Shown: positions 35,302 through 46,149, numbered from the stretch's first letter. The stretch: 64,000 nt of DNA from Spodoptera frugiperda (GCF_023101765.2 NC_064240.1:1736001-1800000); one strand, 5' to 3'. The notes: a model not told the origin generated them from the sequence alone. A program made the numbers and translations.

Positions 35302-35575
35302 TATAGTCACACCTGATGAAAAGCATTCGTCGCCGCGCATGGACACCCGAAACACCAGAGATGCGTAAGTGCGTTTCCAGCCTTTGGAGGGTTGGGAATT
35401 TAAGGGTTCTTTAGGAATCGGGGATCGGAAGATTGGGAAGGGGGTAATTATCCGGTAACCTCACATACACAAAACACAGCGTTGTATTTCGCGTCGGTTT
35501 TCTGTGAAACCGTGGTATCATTCCGGTGGAGCCGAACCATTCATCATCAAGCATGGCTCTCCCACACTTGGTGGC
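35302..35575 (-). mobile_element. Family C repeat, near full length (C6)
   Basis: Reverse copy carrying both halves: 'tggacacccgaaacaccag' and 'gtgcgtttccagcc' from the 3' half, then 'aggaatcggggatcggaag', 'gcgtcggttttctgtgaaac', 'ccgtggtatcattccgg' and 'atggctctcccacacttg' from the 5' half. With C7 it shows that the two halves belong to one element. Confidence 0.7.
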
Positions 35576-36724
35576 ACGTTCGTTGGGGAAACATAATTAC
35601 GGTGTATTTAAAGTATTTTAATTCCTATAATCACATAATTTTATGTCCAAATAAACAACGTCAGCAATAATGACATATTATATCTTCACTCAAATATCAC
35701 CTAAGTCCGACCCCTAGCTGTCCTATTTGTATTCCCCGCTCGCAGCGTAGGGCTGGCCCAAATACATCGTACGTTTATACCCCGTACCTTAACTTGCGGC
35801 CTCTATCTTCATAACGTTCAGACGAAATATTAGGAGCCCTGTTATGACCATGTGGTCATTGACAAAATCGAAAAATTTCCCTTCAAACACCATTTTTCTC
35901 GTTTTATTGTTACCCTTTTGTATTTGCATGTGTTTTGTTTGAAGTCGGTATAAGTGAGGTTTGGAATTTTAAGTGTTAAGAAAGAAAGGAATCAGAAACC
36001 CTTACAATGTTTGATGCTCATCTGTTGTTACCAAACTTTGAGCTTTGTTATACATATATTATACGAATATCAGATTTTCTATTTAACTCAATTCAAGTAT
36101 AGATGTCCAGTATAATCTCTAATTTAACCATGGCATTTACTAAACATCATGCCGACGCGGCCGACCAAACCATTCTCTACAAAACGGTCTCGGTAATATA
36201 ATCCCTTGTCCAGAATAATGCTTTGATTAATATCTACGTATTAATCATCTGTGTAGCCGAACTATTCAACGGTCGCCCGGGAATAGCCGATGTTAGTCGA
36301 ATTTGAAATTTTGAAATTAGAACCGTATTAACAATATGGCGGGCATGCGTTTGAATTTAGAATTTCGTTACTGTTTCGTTCCCTGCTGGTTTGAGAGGGA
36401 ATTTAGTTTATCGGATTAAATGGTTACCGCATTTTAGTTAAATATGTTGTTACGGATAAAGTGTGGATTTTATAATGCTGGCTATAAATATCAGTGATTA
36501 CGGAGTATGATTTAATGTATGCATTTAATTAGCATAAATTAGTTTAATGAGGTGTTCTGTAACGCTATTATAATTAGATAGTATACAAAGTGATAGTACA
36601 CAAAATCTGTAATGTAATTAATAGAGTTAATGAATTAAAAGTATTGGTGGAATATCTATAAGACGTAACATGATACAACGTCTATACTAGGATTTTGAGA
36701 CAGCACTCTATCATCAACCCGAAA
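35576..36724. other. No recognised element
   Basis: Mixed composition with balanced blocks near 35700-35830 and 36240-36300. No frame of note. Confidence 0.25.
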
Positions 36725-36833
36725 CGGGCTACGAGGGCTCGTAGACTACGGCTACGCACCGTAGCAATGTCGTAGCAGACTGCTACGATTCCGTAGTAGA
36801 TCGCTACGATTTTATAGTAGATCACTACAATAC
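36725..36833. repeat. Array of CTACG/CGTAG motifs
   Basis: Nine exact copies of CTACG or its complement CGTAG lie within about 80 bp, followed by decayed versions (ATAGTAG, CTACA). Both orientations are mixed, so many small hairpins are possible. Spacing between motifs varies from about 5 to 13 bases, with part of it approaching an 18-20 bp period ('cgtagtagatcgctacgatt', then a degenerate repeat). No known element matched. Confidence 0.6.
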
Positions 36834-36846
36834 GTCATTTGCGTAT

Positions 36847-37248
36847 ATGCGAATTTTTATCATATTTGTTGTAGCTAATATTTGGCTTAATGAAATGAAA
36901 CAAAAGCCCCATTACCTTCCTCAGCATAAACAACCCAGACAATTATCCTTGACGCCAAATGCACTTCACACTTCGCACCTACACATAAACTGGTCAGATA
37001 CTGAAACACTGAAGCTAAAAACATGGAAGTTTGTTTATAACAACATGGGACCCACAAATGGAGATTACACGAGCAAAGTTGGAGTCAGTCACCGCAGGCT
37101 GATGGCCAAGTTTTTAATTGTTGCCACTTTACTGAGTAGAACAGTGTGTTTGTTGCGAGCGGGTTATGTTGTGACTGATATATTGTACTGTTTTGAATGT
37201 ACTGGAGAGTCGTTAGCATATAAAATGTTTGAGGTTTGGTTAGAGTGA
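36847..37248 (+). CDS. Unassigned ORF, 133 codons
   Basis: Starts 14 bp after the CTACG array. The first 13 residues are hydrophobic (MRIFIIFVVANIW), then come a polar region rich in His, Pro and Thr, a Ser/Thr/Lys region, and a hydrophobic C-terminal part (about residues 85-118). Composition between 36900 and 37200 is less AT-rich than the flanks. No family recognised. A second-longest ORF can arise by chance, and no splice or promoter evidence supports it. Confidence 0.12.
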   Translation: MRIFIIFVVANIWLNEMKQKPHYLPQHKQPRQLSLTPNALHTSHLHINWSDTETLKLKTWKFVYNNMGPTNGDYTSKVGVSHRRLMAKFLIVATLLSRTVCLLRAGYVVTDILYCFECTGESLAYKMFEVWLE

Positions 37249-37927
37249 ATATTTTTGATGAATTCTAATTGTAGAAGGGAGAAATGTTGGTGTGAGGTTT
37301 ATTGTATTATTACATTGTAGGTCACATCTTAATTCTTAATCGCCATTGTTTTGATGACTCATTTAGTACCGTACCGTAATTCATAATTTAGTTAAAAAAA
37401 AAATATTATTTTGAGTTGGTTACTTTACAAAAACTACAAAAAGATTGACATTTCACAACGACAATTTTACAAAGCCAAAAACCGCTCTTTACAAATATTA
37501 AATTTTCAAAAAATTATTCTATATGGTTTATCACATACTTCATTACATGTCATGCATATAATCCTTATAATGATTATTCTCATGGAGTACTTGCAGGTCA
37601 CAGTTATAAATAAAAGTCAGTTATATTACAGTGGTCTAGCTGAAGTTATCCCATCTTGCTACGGTTTCAAATGAGAAAAGTTATGTACAACAGTAGTTCT
37701 GATGGGTGTCTCTAACTATTGTGTTATATGACTAGTTTTACTGCCTGCGTCTTCAAAGCAGGACTACTGGCTAAAAGCTTAGGTTTATTGCTGAATTAGA
37801 CTTTTGTTTGACCTTGAAACTAACTGTTTCTTTTTTGTTCGTCATCAACTTGCATACGATAACGAGAACACGATATTACCTTATACTGAGATAATATGAA
37901 CCTTATTTCAAATATAATTATAAATTA
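37249..37927. other. AT-rich spacer
   Basis: An 87-codon frame at 37411-37674 has no recognised motif. Nothing else seen. Confidence 0.25.
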
Positions 37928-38092
37928 CTAACTTCTGCTAGCGGTTTTGCCCGCGTTCCCGTAGGATAAAACGTAGCCTATCACCCACCTCAGGTCATAC
38001 CCTGTCTGTATACCACATGTCATCAAAATCATTCAGTAGTTTCACATGTGAACAAACATCTAAATAAACAAACTTTCATTTCAACATAATAA
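37928..38092 (-). mobile_element. Helitron-like element, 'aacttctgc' subtype
   Basis: The left end is 'ctaacttctgctagcggttt', matching the end at 60873. Inner boxes include 'atcaaaatcattcagtagtt' and 'aaataaacaaactttcat'. On the minus strand the end reads GTTAG rather than CTAG, so the Helitron assignment is weaker than for other copies. Confidence 0.45.
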
Positions 38093-38687
38093 GTCCAAGT
38101 TTGCTAACGATGTTTTGCATCACTATAATGTCAGAGGTGTCCAAATATTACCAAAAAAGCCACATTAGTGCTTGCCAGATTTCCACCCCAGAAGCTGGTA
38201 CCTTCATGCCTCCGCTACTTTTCTTGCGTTTATTAATGTGTACCTATATGTTAGTACTAGTTGATATATTTCCTTGTAGGTATCACAGTGATTAGTCACT
38301 CGATGTGACAATTGTTCCGCATTATTTGGTAACAGATAAGCCAGAATGAACATGAATACATTACCTATGTATAATTACATACATTGTATACTGTAAATTT
38401 GAACGCAATTAGGCATAAGGTAAATTAAAAAATACGAGTACATATCAATTTAATAACTGTTAAAGGGTGTAATATGCGAAATATTCTTACGACAGAGTAA
38501 TATTAAAGTAATGTTAGTAAAATTACGAGTCAGTAGTTATAAGGTCCGAAACTTAAGGCTGTATATATAGATGCGCTGATGTCAATTCATTATTTAATCT
38601 TCATATTTGTGTGCGTGTCTTCTGCAAATAAATACTTTTTTTCTTCCTTTTCTTTCAATACATACCACAATTGTATTAACCCGTTAA

Positions 38688-38961
38688 TTTGCAACCGGAC
38701 ACCAGCGAGCATACAATTGAAAATCTATCTCATGAATCCTTATATCCCAAGCAAGGCATCATCAACAGCTTGTTTGTAATTGCTACCAATAGTAAAATAA
38801 TTTTATGCTAATAGTTCAATAGACTTTATATTACAAAATATTATGCAACAAAGCATTTCTATTCAACACATCTATCCATCCATAAAGAATGTGTGCAAAC
38901 CTCTCAGCAAGTCGGTCGCAACATGATTGCATAAGTTTTTGCAACCGGACACCAGCGAGCA
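38688..38961. repeat. Pair of exact 24-bp direct repeats, 250 bp apart
   Basis: The string starting TTTGCAACCGGACACC occurs at 38688-38711 and 38938-38961 without mismatch. The second copy runs into a dyad (ACCAG at 38951-38955, CTGGT at 38962-38966). Just downstream, 38981-38995 fits the heat-shock element pattern nTTCnnGAAnnTTCn exactly. The sequence between the repeats is AT-rich with no clear element structure. Confidence 0.65.
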
Positions 38962-39092
38962 CTGGTCGCAAATGAGAAAACTTCCAGAACCTTCCCGCGA
39001 TTATAACAGCTGGGTATTAAACGCTTTTTTCTAATACTTCTTCTTCTAGTATGGTGTTTTGACAAGCTATAGATTTTTAACTTTCATTTAAG

Positions 39093-39375
39093 TATGGGAG
39101 AAGTATGCTTCGGCACGAATGGGCCGGCTCGACCGGAGTGATACCACGGCTTCACAGAAAACCAACGTGAAACAACGCGTTGTGTTTCGTTGTGTGAGTG
39201 AAGTTACTTGAGGCTCGATTCCTTCCCAAACAACGATTCCCCAACATCCCTTACATCTCTAACCCTCAAAAAACCGGCAATTCACTTGTAACGCCTCTGG
39301 TGTTATGGGTGTTCATGGGCGGCAGGTGATTGCGATCAGAAGTGATCCGCTACTTTTACCGGTTATTACATAAAA
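39093..39375 (+). mobile_element. Family C repeat, full-length reference copy (C7)
   Basis: Plus-oriented and essentially complete: 'cttcggcacgaatgggccgg', 'ctcgaccggagtgatacc', 'acgcgttgtgtttcg', 'accctcaaaaaaccggc', 'cgcctctggtg', 'gttcatgggcggcagg', ending with an A-rich tail at 39370-39376. It defines the order of boxes for the truncated C copies. Confidence 0.7.
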
Positions 39376-40563
39376 AAGTCCCTTAGAGGTGGACAGTCTC
39401 TGACTGTTGCTGAAAATGGTACACTAAATACCTAAACTTTTTACATCCGCATCACTTACATATTATTTATTTACTTAGCCTTGTTGTGTATTCTATTTCC
39501 AACCAAAACAAAATTAATCTCTTATTGGTTTTCGACAAAATGTCGAGCTGTATCACCAATCTCATTAATACAAATGAATTCTGTCACACAAGCAACACAC
39601 AAAGTTCAGGAACCCACTGTTTCTTCGTACCTCGTTACTTTAATCACAGTAACTTGTTCCACGAAAATCAACCGTAGAAAATGAATGGTTTACACGTTAA
39701 CTATTCCTGGTATCATTAAATTTTACGTGTTTTTTTCCTTTGGCAATTAGCTTAAAAGATCGCGGGTAATCGATAATCGATGGGTTGTTGGTAGTTTTCG
39801 ATTACTTAGTGCCCTTTGCTGACTGCCTAATGCTTACAGTATGCCCGTTGTGGTATATTTTTTATTTACATACATAGTCCTTTATTCTAAAGTCATGTTG
39901 GCCCGGAGGTTTAAGACACCCGCTTGTCATGCTTGATGGTTCAAAACGGACCAATGACAAGTTCCAATATGTTTTTCCAAGTTATACTTGCATTGACTTT
40001 GGAATATTAAAGGATGAGGCCAGAGTTTCTATGAAATCTGTCCCACCTTGAATAGCTATCGTGAGCTGAATAAAAGTTACTATGGCACCAAGTTCCAAAT
40101 CTTAGTTCGTTAGAGTTATTCTTATTAAACAGTAGTTTTATCAGTAGCTAAGTCATGATATTTTACGTTATTGCACTATGCTGTTGCCTTCCAATGACGT
40201 CAAATAGCTATCGGAAGGTGTTCCAGGATTTGCATCCTCAAAATAGCAGTTTAGTGATAATATTTTGTATAACAAACGAAACAAAGTAAACACTCCACAC
40301 TCCATACCAACTGCATCAACCAAAATTCAAATGAATGCAAGACGTCGCTACGTTCCAATATAATTATAAGCCAGTATGACAGTGTCAAGAATATTCCCGC
40401 TATTAATATTCCAGTCATTGGCGTTCCCAGTCGGTACTGTGACTCAAATGTCAGCAATTAGACATTGTTGGAACGACAGCAAAGACGAGGACATAATTAA
40501 TTAAATATAAACTGTTTATTTGTTGTCTGATATGACAACACTGAGTGCTGTATTTATTATTAA
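39376..40563. other. No recognised element
   Basis: Two overlapping plus-strand frames (39481-39684, 39486-39677) and a minus one (40251-40457) have no known motif. Confidence 0.25.
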
Positions 40564-40622
40564 CTAGCTGTGCCCGCGACTTCGTCCGCGTGGAATAGTT
40601 ATTTTAGGCATTATATTTATTT
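40564..40622 (-). mobile_element. Helitron-like 3' terminus
   Basis: Plus strand reads CTAG at 40564-40567, then 'ctgtgcccgcgacttcgtcc'. On the minus strand this is the hairpin CGCGG-loop-CCGCG type end followed by CTAG and T. The body to the right fades within about 60 bp. Confidence 0.5.
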
Positions 40623-40873
40623 TTGCAAACAACTTTCTCAGCTTCATAAATTATAGCTGTTACCCACGGTTAATTTGTGCATTGAAAATTCGAGATAGCA
40701 GTGCATTATGGTTATAAGGAACAATCCACACTCATTTCTATACTATATGTGTTTCCACTGTTTTCCGGAAACCTGCGCCTATAGGTTGGGTAACCGCCAC
40801 CCCGGTTTGTGTTTCAGAAATAAAATTCCTAGGGTACTTTTTAGTATGGGCTCGCTACATACGCGTTATAGCA

Positions 40874-41400
40874 GTGGTAAGTCCCCTCTTTGCTCGAGTG
40901 GTTGAGAGGCGTCACGGCGTCCTCACCTACCGCCTGACGCAGGTACTTACCGGACACGGAAGTTTCGGTTGGTACCTGTTTCGAATTCGGCGGGCGAAAA
41001 CACCCGGGCGTTTCGTCTGGGTGTTGTCATTGCGAGGACCGCCCGGAAGATATGGTAGAGCATACAGTGGCGGTGTGCATTGCATGTGCTAAGCATCGCC
41101 ATGTCCTTAGGGATGTGAATGGCGACGGTAACCTCTGACGTCCGGTTAGTCGGTCTAGTTCAGGTCAAGGTGCGGAGCGAGGGGGAAAGGGACGCCGTCT
41201 CCCCCTTCTGCGAAGTAGTCATCCTAGCTAAGGAGGAGGCGAAGCGCGTGAGGGAACGATCCTCATCACGCCCCAGCCGCCGCAGAAGACACTCCGGGTG
41301 TCGAGGATCGCGTGACGATCCCCGGCAACCGTAAGCGTGGGTCTGCGGACGGCGAGTAAGAGTAGCTCGTCGCCCGATCAAAACATGAAGAAATTTATGA
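40874..41400 (+). pseudogene. R1-clade LINE, ORF2 C-terminus and 3' UTR
   Basis: Three frames in turn carry pieces of one protein end. First, HGVLTYRLTQVLTGHGSFGWYL (split here as HGVLTYRLTQ and VLTGHGSFGWYL). Then GCCHCEDRPEDMVEHTVAVC with the CxxC...H...C zinc motif. Then FCEVVILAKEEAKRVRER with an Arg-rich tail and a stop at 41332-41334. A stop at 41136-41138 and two frameshifts kill it. These are C-terminal hallmarks of R1-clade non-LTR elements (TRAS, SART, R1 type). The 3' UTR 'tctgcggacggcgagtaag' is shared with family A. The 5' end is truncated at about 40874. Confidence 0.8.
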
Positions 41401-41989
41401 CAATAAATTGAAGAATTGGATTTTTTGTTTGTCAAATGTTTCAGCCTGGTTGTACTTTGTTAGACAGCCACAATAAAATGTGGCGTGTGGTAAACCGCTT
41501 TTTTGCCATTCTACGCTGTAAACAAACGCTTTCGATGGTCAATGATCAAAAAATGTTTTATTTCGTTAGTAAGACTATAATTTTTTTGAGTATAGTTACA
41601 CCAGGCTCCGCGTCGTTCGCAAACAATGCCTCTCCTCCTGGCAGCGTCGTGTTTCGCACATCATGCGGCGCGGGTGAATTTTATATCGGAGTTATTTTAA
41701 AATTGTAATATCTTCTAAGATGTTTATTGAAGTTTAGTGATGTCAAAGACAATTTTGTTAACAATTAAATACTCTTAATGAACAACATATTTATTTCGAT
41801 AAAGATTAATATTTTTTCGTTAATACAACACTTAACAAATAATGCATTAATTTCGACCCAGTTTGATTACCATAAAAACGATTCTAGTAAGTTAATCCTA
41901 AAAGATAGACATATACTGTCGCGGTTTTTTAGATCATTTTAAGAGGAATAATTCTTTCATACATATAATTTTCGTATCTTGAACCATTT
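41401..41989. other. No confident feature
   Basis: A 90-codon frame (41436-41708) includes a GC-richer segment at 41596-41680. It has no recognised motif. The remainder is AT-rich. Confidence 0.2.
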
Positions 41990-42244
41990 TCGCAGCGCAC
42001 GCAACGGAAGCCCTCAAGAATTAATATTTTCCCCCGTTTTGTCCACATTTTCCTTTATTTCTTCGCTCCTAATAGTTATAGCGTGATGTTTTATAGCCTA
42101 TAGCCTTCCTCGATAAATGCACTATCCAACACAAAAAGAATTATTCAAATCGGACCAGTAGTTCCGGAGATTAGCGCGTTCAAACAAACAAACAAACAAT
42201 CAAACAATCAAACAAACTCTTCAGCTTTATAATATTAGTATAGA
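41990..42244 (-). mobile_element. Helitron-like element (Metulj/Lep-type repeat)
   Basis: On the minus strand it begins TCTATACTAATATTATAAAG at 42244, followed by tandem (CAAA)-type runs, 'aacgcgctaatctccgg', 'ttcctcgataaatgcac' on the plus strand and a diverged 3' end near 41990. It matches the complete copy at 50390-50591 over its 5' two thirds. Confidence 0.6.
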
Positions 42245-42714
42245 CTAGCTTCCGCCCGCGACTCCGTCCGCGCGGATGTCGGTCTTCGCGTGGAAGTTTT
42301 ATTTCTCCATTTTGAGTAACTCTGACAATGACATCTTATAAATATCTGTTGGACCCAAATACGGCGAGGCCCATAATAATTAAGGAGATCCCTCTATTGA
42401 GCTACTGCTGTTGAGCTCGCGTTCTGTAGAATAAAACTGAAAAATAAGGATTTTTTTCTACGTATTTTTCCAGGATAAAGAGTATCCCATTTTATGCTCA
42501 GGATAGTAAGATATAATTATACCAAGTTTCATCGAAATCGAACCGTTAGTTTTCATGTGATGCCTGAACATACAGACAGACAGACAGACAAAAAAAAATT
42601 TAATCACATATTTAGGTTTGGTATCGATCCAGTAACACCCCTTGCTATTTATTCTTTCAATATTTTCAATGTACAGAATTGAACCTTCTACAGATTTTAT
42701 TATAATATTTTTGA
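42245..42714 (-). mobile_element. Helitron-like element abutting its neighbour
   Basis: The plus strand begins CTAG at 42245 and continues 'cttccgcccgcgactccgtc'. On the minus strand this is a 3' end with hairpin, joined directly to the TC start of the next element at 42244. Internal landmarks are a (CAGA)n run at 42572-42590 and a 5' end near 42714 ('ataataaaatctgtag' on the minus strand). Family similar to 14896 and 43928. Confidence 0.55.
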
Positions 42715-42825
42715 TTTACCACGACAGTACCGAAGCGCTCGGCCCATACCCAACCAAATGAGTGTAACGAAACCATAGCGCGATCTATTTCGATCCCAAC
42801 GCCAAAGACAACTCGGATTATTGAT

Positions 42826-43124
42826 CTATACTCCGTTCGGGCATTTTCTTTGTACTAAAAGTTTAATTATATTGATATTATTTTTTTCATACCTTTTTAC
42901 TATTTATTTACTTTTTTTCGATGAATTAAAACAATAACATGAACCGAAGTCGTGTAACGATCGACATAGAATTATCTATACTCCGTTAGAGCATTTTCTT
43001 TGTACTAAATGTTTTATTATATTGATATTATTTTTTTCATACCTTTTTACTATTTATTTACTTTTTTCGATAAATTAAAACAATAACATGAACCGAAGTC
43101 GTGTAACGATCGACATAGAATTAT
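42826..43124. repeat. Tandem duplication, 150-bp unit
   Basis: Unit 1 spans 42826-42975 and unit 2 spans 42976-43124, with a handful of substitutions and single-base indels. The unit runs from 'ctatactccgtt' to 'cgacatagaattat'. It lies next to the Helitron-like copy at 43150-43928 and may be part of its body. Confidence 0.75.
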
Positions 43125-43149
43125 TTATAAATAATTTATTTCTTATTTT

Positions 43150-43928
43150 TATTTTTTGATTTTTGAAATAAAAATATATCTATGTCCGTTCTAAGGTTCT
43201 AAACTATATCTGTACCAAATTTCAACCAAATCCGTCAAATAGTTGCGGAGATTAATGGTATAAGCATAGAATGTATTGTTTTCTAAATTGTTATATATTT
43301 ATTTATTAATGTAATTTAATGAATTAATCATAATTTATTCAATTTAATCAATTTAATTTCCAAATGAATATTTTTTATGATACTTATATATGTAATTGGT
43401 AATTTTGATTTTTATTGTTTTCTAAATAATTATACACTTTTTTTTGTTGTATGTTATAAATCCGTTTTTGTGCATGAGGTGTTAACCTTTAAGTAATTGT
43501 TGCACTTATCAATGTCACCCTAGCCATTAAGTTAGAAATGTTCAGTGTAAACAGTTGTTGGTTGACCTAAATAAATAAATAAATAAATGTTCGACGTGAT
43601 TCTTTAATTTGACATAACTTTTTTATTTATGAACCGATTGACATGAAACAAACACTAAATGTAAATTTAAGCATCCCACAATATATTCGTGAAAACCGCA
43701 TCCAACTCGGATCAGCCGTTTCTGAGATTAGCGCGCACAGACGAACAGACAAACAGACAAACAGACAAACAGACAAACAGGCAAACAGACAAACAGACAA
43801 ACAGACAAAAAAAAAGTTAATTACATTTTTGGGTTCGACATCGACATAACAATAACCCCTGCTATTTTTTTTATTTTTATTTTCAATGTACAGACAGCAC
43901 TTTTCTACGATTTTATTATATGTATAGA
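43150..43928 (-). mobile_element. Helitron-like element, copy 2 of the 14896 family
   Basis: The 5' end on the minus strand is at 43928 (A|TCTATACATATAATAAAA). It carries a long (ACAGACAA)n run at 43744-43808, 'ggatcagccgtttctgag' and 'gaccgattgacatg'-like sequence. The same boxes in the same order occur at 14896-15340. It is split by a foreign insertion at about 43273-43587. Confidence 0.6.
43273..43587 (+). mobile_element. Nested LINE-type 3' tail with (AAAT)n
   Basis: Absent from the matching position of the 14896 copy (between the complements of 'gcatagaat' and 'tgttcgacg'). Ends 'ttgacctaaataaataaata', the tail form of several moth LINEs. AATGT at both edges may be the target duplication, but it overlaps the tail repeat. 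No coding sequence; only 3' UTR inserted. Confidence 0.55.
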
Positions 43929-44173
43929 TATCGTATTTTGTTTCACAAATTAATTTGTAAGTTTGTTGTTGAAGACTTTTGTATTGTTAATTGGTTTTAT
44001 TAGTGTTTGTATTTGGATTTTAATAGTGATATTGTCTGGCAAGGACTTGGTTAGACTTGTGAGTATTTTTAGAGGTTATATTTAGCTTGTAGTGATTTGT
44101 ACATTTAAGTACATTACTGAAAATTATTTTCTGCGCAATATTACCGCAATATGCGTATTCTTTTACTAGTTTC

Positions 44174-44298
44174 GATTGCCTCGTTGGTCGCAAGTGCGAC
44201 TGCCGGGCAAGGGTCTCGTACATATATATTGTGCAGTGGCATTACGTGCCGTAATGTACAACCCAGCCTACGTCTTCAGGGATAAAAGGCGTGACGAT
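44174..44298 (+). mobile_element. Family B SINE, shortened (B5)
   Basis: Head 'attgcctcgttggtcg' and 'gcgactgccgggcaagg' are joined directly to the 3' region 'tggcattacgtgccgtaatg' and 'gataaaaggcgtgacg'. The centre is deleted. Confidence 0.65.
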
Positions 44299-45256
44299 AC
44301 GAGTTTAACTAGTCTCTAACAGACTAACAAGAGATTATATTTAATAGAAAAATTGTAAAAACAATGAACATACAGTCAGGAACTACACGAAAAATTTTCA
44401 ACATAATTCAGTCGAAATAACCTCTAAAATCTACCAGAAATAAAGCAGCTAAGTAAAAAAGAACTTAAATGACTTGAAAAGAAGGTTGTATTTTATTTAA
44501 CTTGGTTTTATTTCTGCTGACGCTACACATACAATAATTACACGTCTAGTCTTGCCCTAACGAGTGCTGTCACTCTTCGTGCCGTATGCCTAATATGTTT
44601 ATTTTATGTAGCTAGTAGGTACATAATTTCAGTGAATACTTGTTTTGTTACCAGTACTTACTGTTTAGTAGGTAAGCAGAGCTAGTGAGTGGTCTTAATT
44701 TAAGAAGATCATTATAATGCTGATAACGTGAATTTAACTAATAATAATTTGCAAAGTAATACAGTTTATTCTTCTCTCGTCGGCCAGATAGTTTGATAAT
44801 ATGTAAATATTTATGTGACAATGATTAATGCTCAAACCTTCTTTGTGTGAGAAGAGGCATTTGTTTCGCAGTGGCTTAGTTATAATCTGTTAATGTTGAT
44901 GTTGTGTGACAAAATAATAGTACTCAATACAAAGCATCCGTGGTTTCCTTAAAACAGACATTAAACGCCTAAAACAGTACAAAGAAAAACAAGCCTTAAA
45001 TACTTTCTTCTCCGAAGCAAACTCCTGAACTTTAAAGACCAACACTGGAAGAAAATAGACACATTAGAGAGCAGTTTAAAAGGGTGTAGTTCCAATCACG
45101 AGAGCGGTGCAGTACGGTTACAAATCGGATTACTTAGAAGCTACTTTTGTGGTGGATTAGCTCTGATAAAGGTGTGGTTGGAGTGTAAGCGGGGATGTGA
45201 ATTCCGATATATTATACTTTTTTTTTTTTTTTTTTGTATAAATATACCTATATTTT
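44299..45256. other. No recognised element
   Basis: AT-rich. A balanced section at 45060-45180 shows no frame with known motifs. Confidence 0.25.
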
Positions 45257-45545
45257 TTGATGAGTATGTTTGCCGTAATCTTCTTTCTTGGCAGAGGAGT
45301 TGGGGAATGTAGTTGTTTCATTAAAATATTACCATCCTTATCTCGCACGAAGTGCTTTGCTTCAAGCTTCCTTGTGCGAACTGCTATGGAATGGAATTCT
45401 TTGGCGAAATCTGTGTTTCCTGATGAGTATAACCTGGGTGTCTTCAAGGCCCGCGTGAATAGGTTGCTTATGGGCCGCATCATAGCTTATTACCAGGCGA
45501 GATAGCGGCCAAACGTCGACCTCGGGGGTATGTCCTAATACCAGT
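45257..45545 (+). pseudogene. LINE ORF2 C-terminus and 3' UTR (copy 2)
   Basis: The plus frame ending at 45503-45505 contains SFLVRTAMEWNSLAKSVFPD, then YNLGVFKARVNRLLMGR, the conserved C-terminal end of the same moth LINE as at 18670. Compared with that copy, about 20 bp coding the last residues and stop are missing. The frame therefore runs on into 'accaggcgagatagcgg'. It is 5' truncated. A minus-strand frame over the same DNA is incidental. Jockey/CR1-type clade is my best guess. Confidence 0.75.
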
Positions 45546-46149
45546 TTTTTTCATCAAGCAAATCAATCCAATATTTAGAGTTCCTTAGATAAAGTGTAAT
45601 ATGGAATACTTAAATGTAACTCTGCAGTAATACTTCTTTATTCTACACAAGTATAATATACTTACTACAAAAATCTTAAACTAATAACAACAATGATAAT
45701 AAATTATGGTTAATCATTTTAAATCCAGTATCAAGCATCATTTTTTATAGCATCAAAAGGTCCAAAATTATGCACAAGTATATTTTTCAGGTACACTCAG
45801 GATTATTAAGGGCATTACACCATAATTTATCACGTAACAAATAAAATCAAGAGTGCGACCCATATTTAATGGGCCCTCGTCATAAATTTTAATCTGTGTA
45901 CAAAATAGGGACACCGTAATAATTTTATTGTAAGCTGATTATAAAAAGGTTTTTATCCTATTTGAAGAGGCTAAGTATGTAACGAATGCTTTTTCGTATA
46001 ATAAATTGGGTAATTTTAGTATAGACGGATTAACAACGAAGTAATTACTTTATTTAAATAATTTTATTCCAAAAACATTCATGATAAACATAACATTTTT
46101 GTTCTGATTTTAATTAAAAACTTACGTGAAATGATGAGAAATAAAGTAG
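45546..46149. other. AT-rich spacer
   Basis: Nothing recognised. Confidence 0.25.

Noticed and set aside
38981..38995. Heat-shock promoter
   Set aside because: The perfect three-box match is about as frequent as chance predicts in a window this size, and no TATA box or ORF follows. Kept only as part of the direct-repeat finding.
43744..43808. CRISPR-like array of (ACAGACAA)n
   Set aside because: It is a simple microsatellite inside a Helitron-like element, with no spacers; the same run is at 15010-15056 in reverse.
45157..45483. 108-codon minus-strand ORF
   Set aside because: The plus strand carries the recognisable LINE C-terminus, so the minus frame is its shadow.
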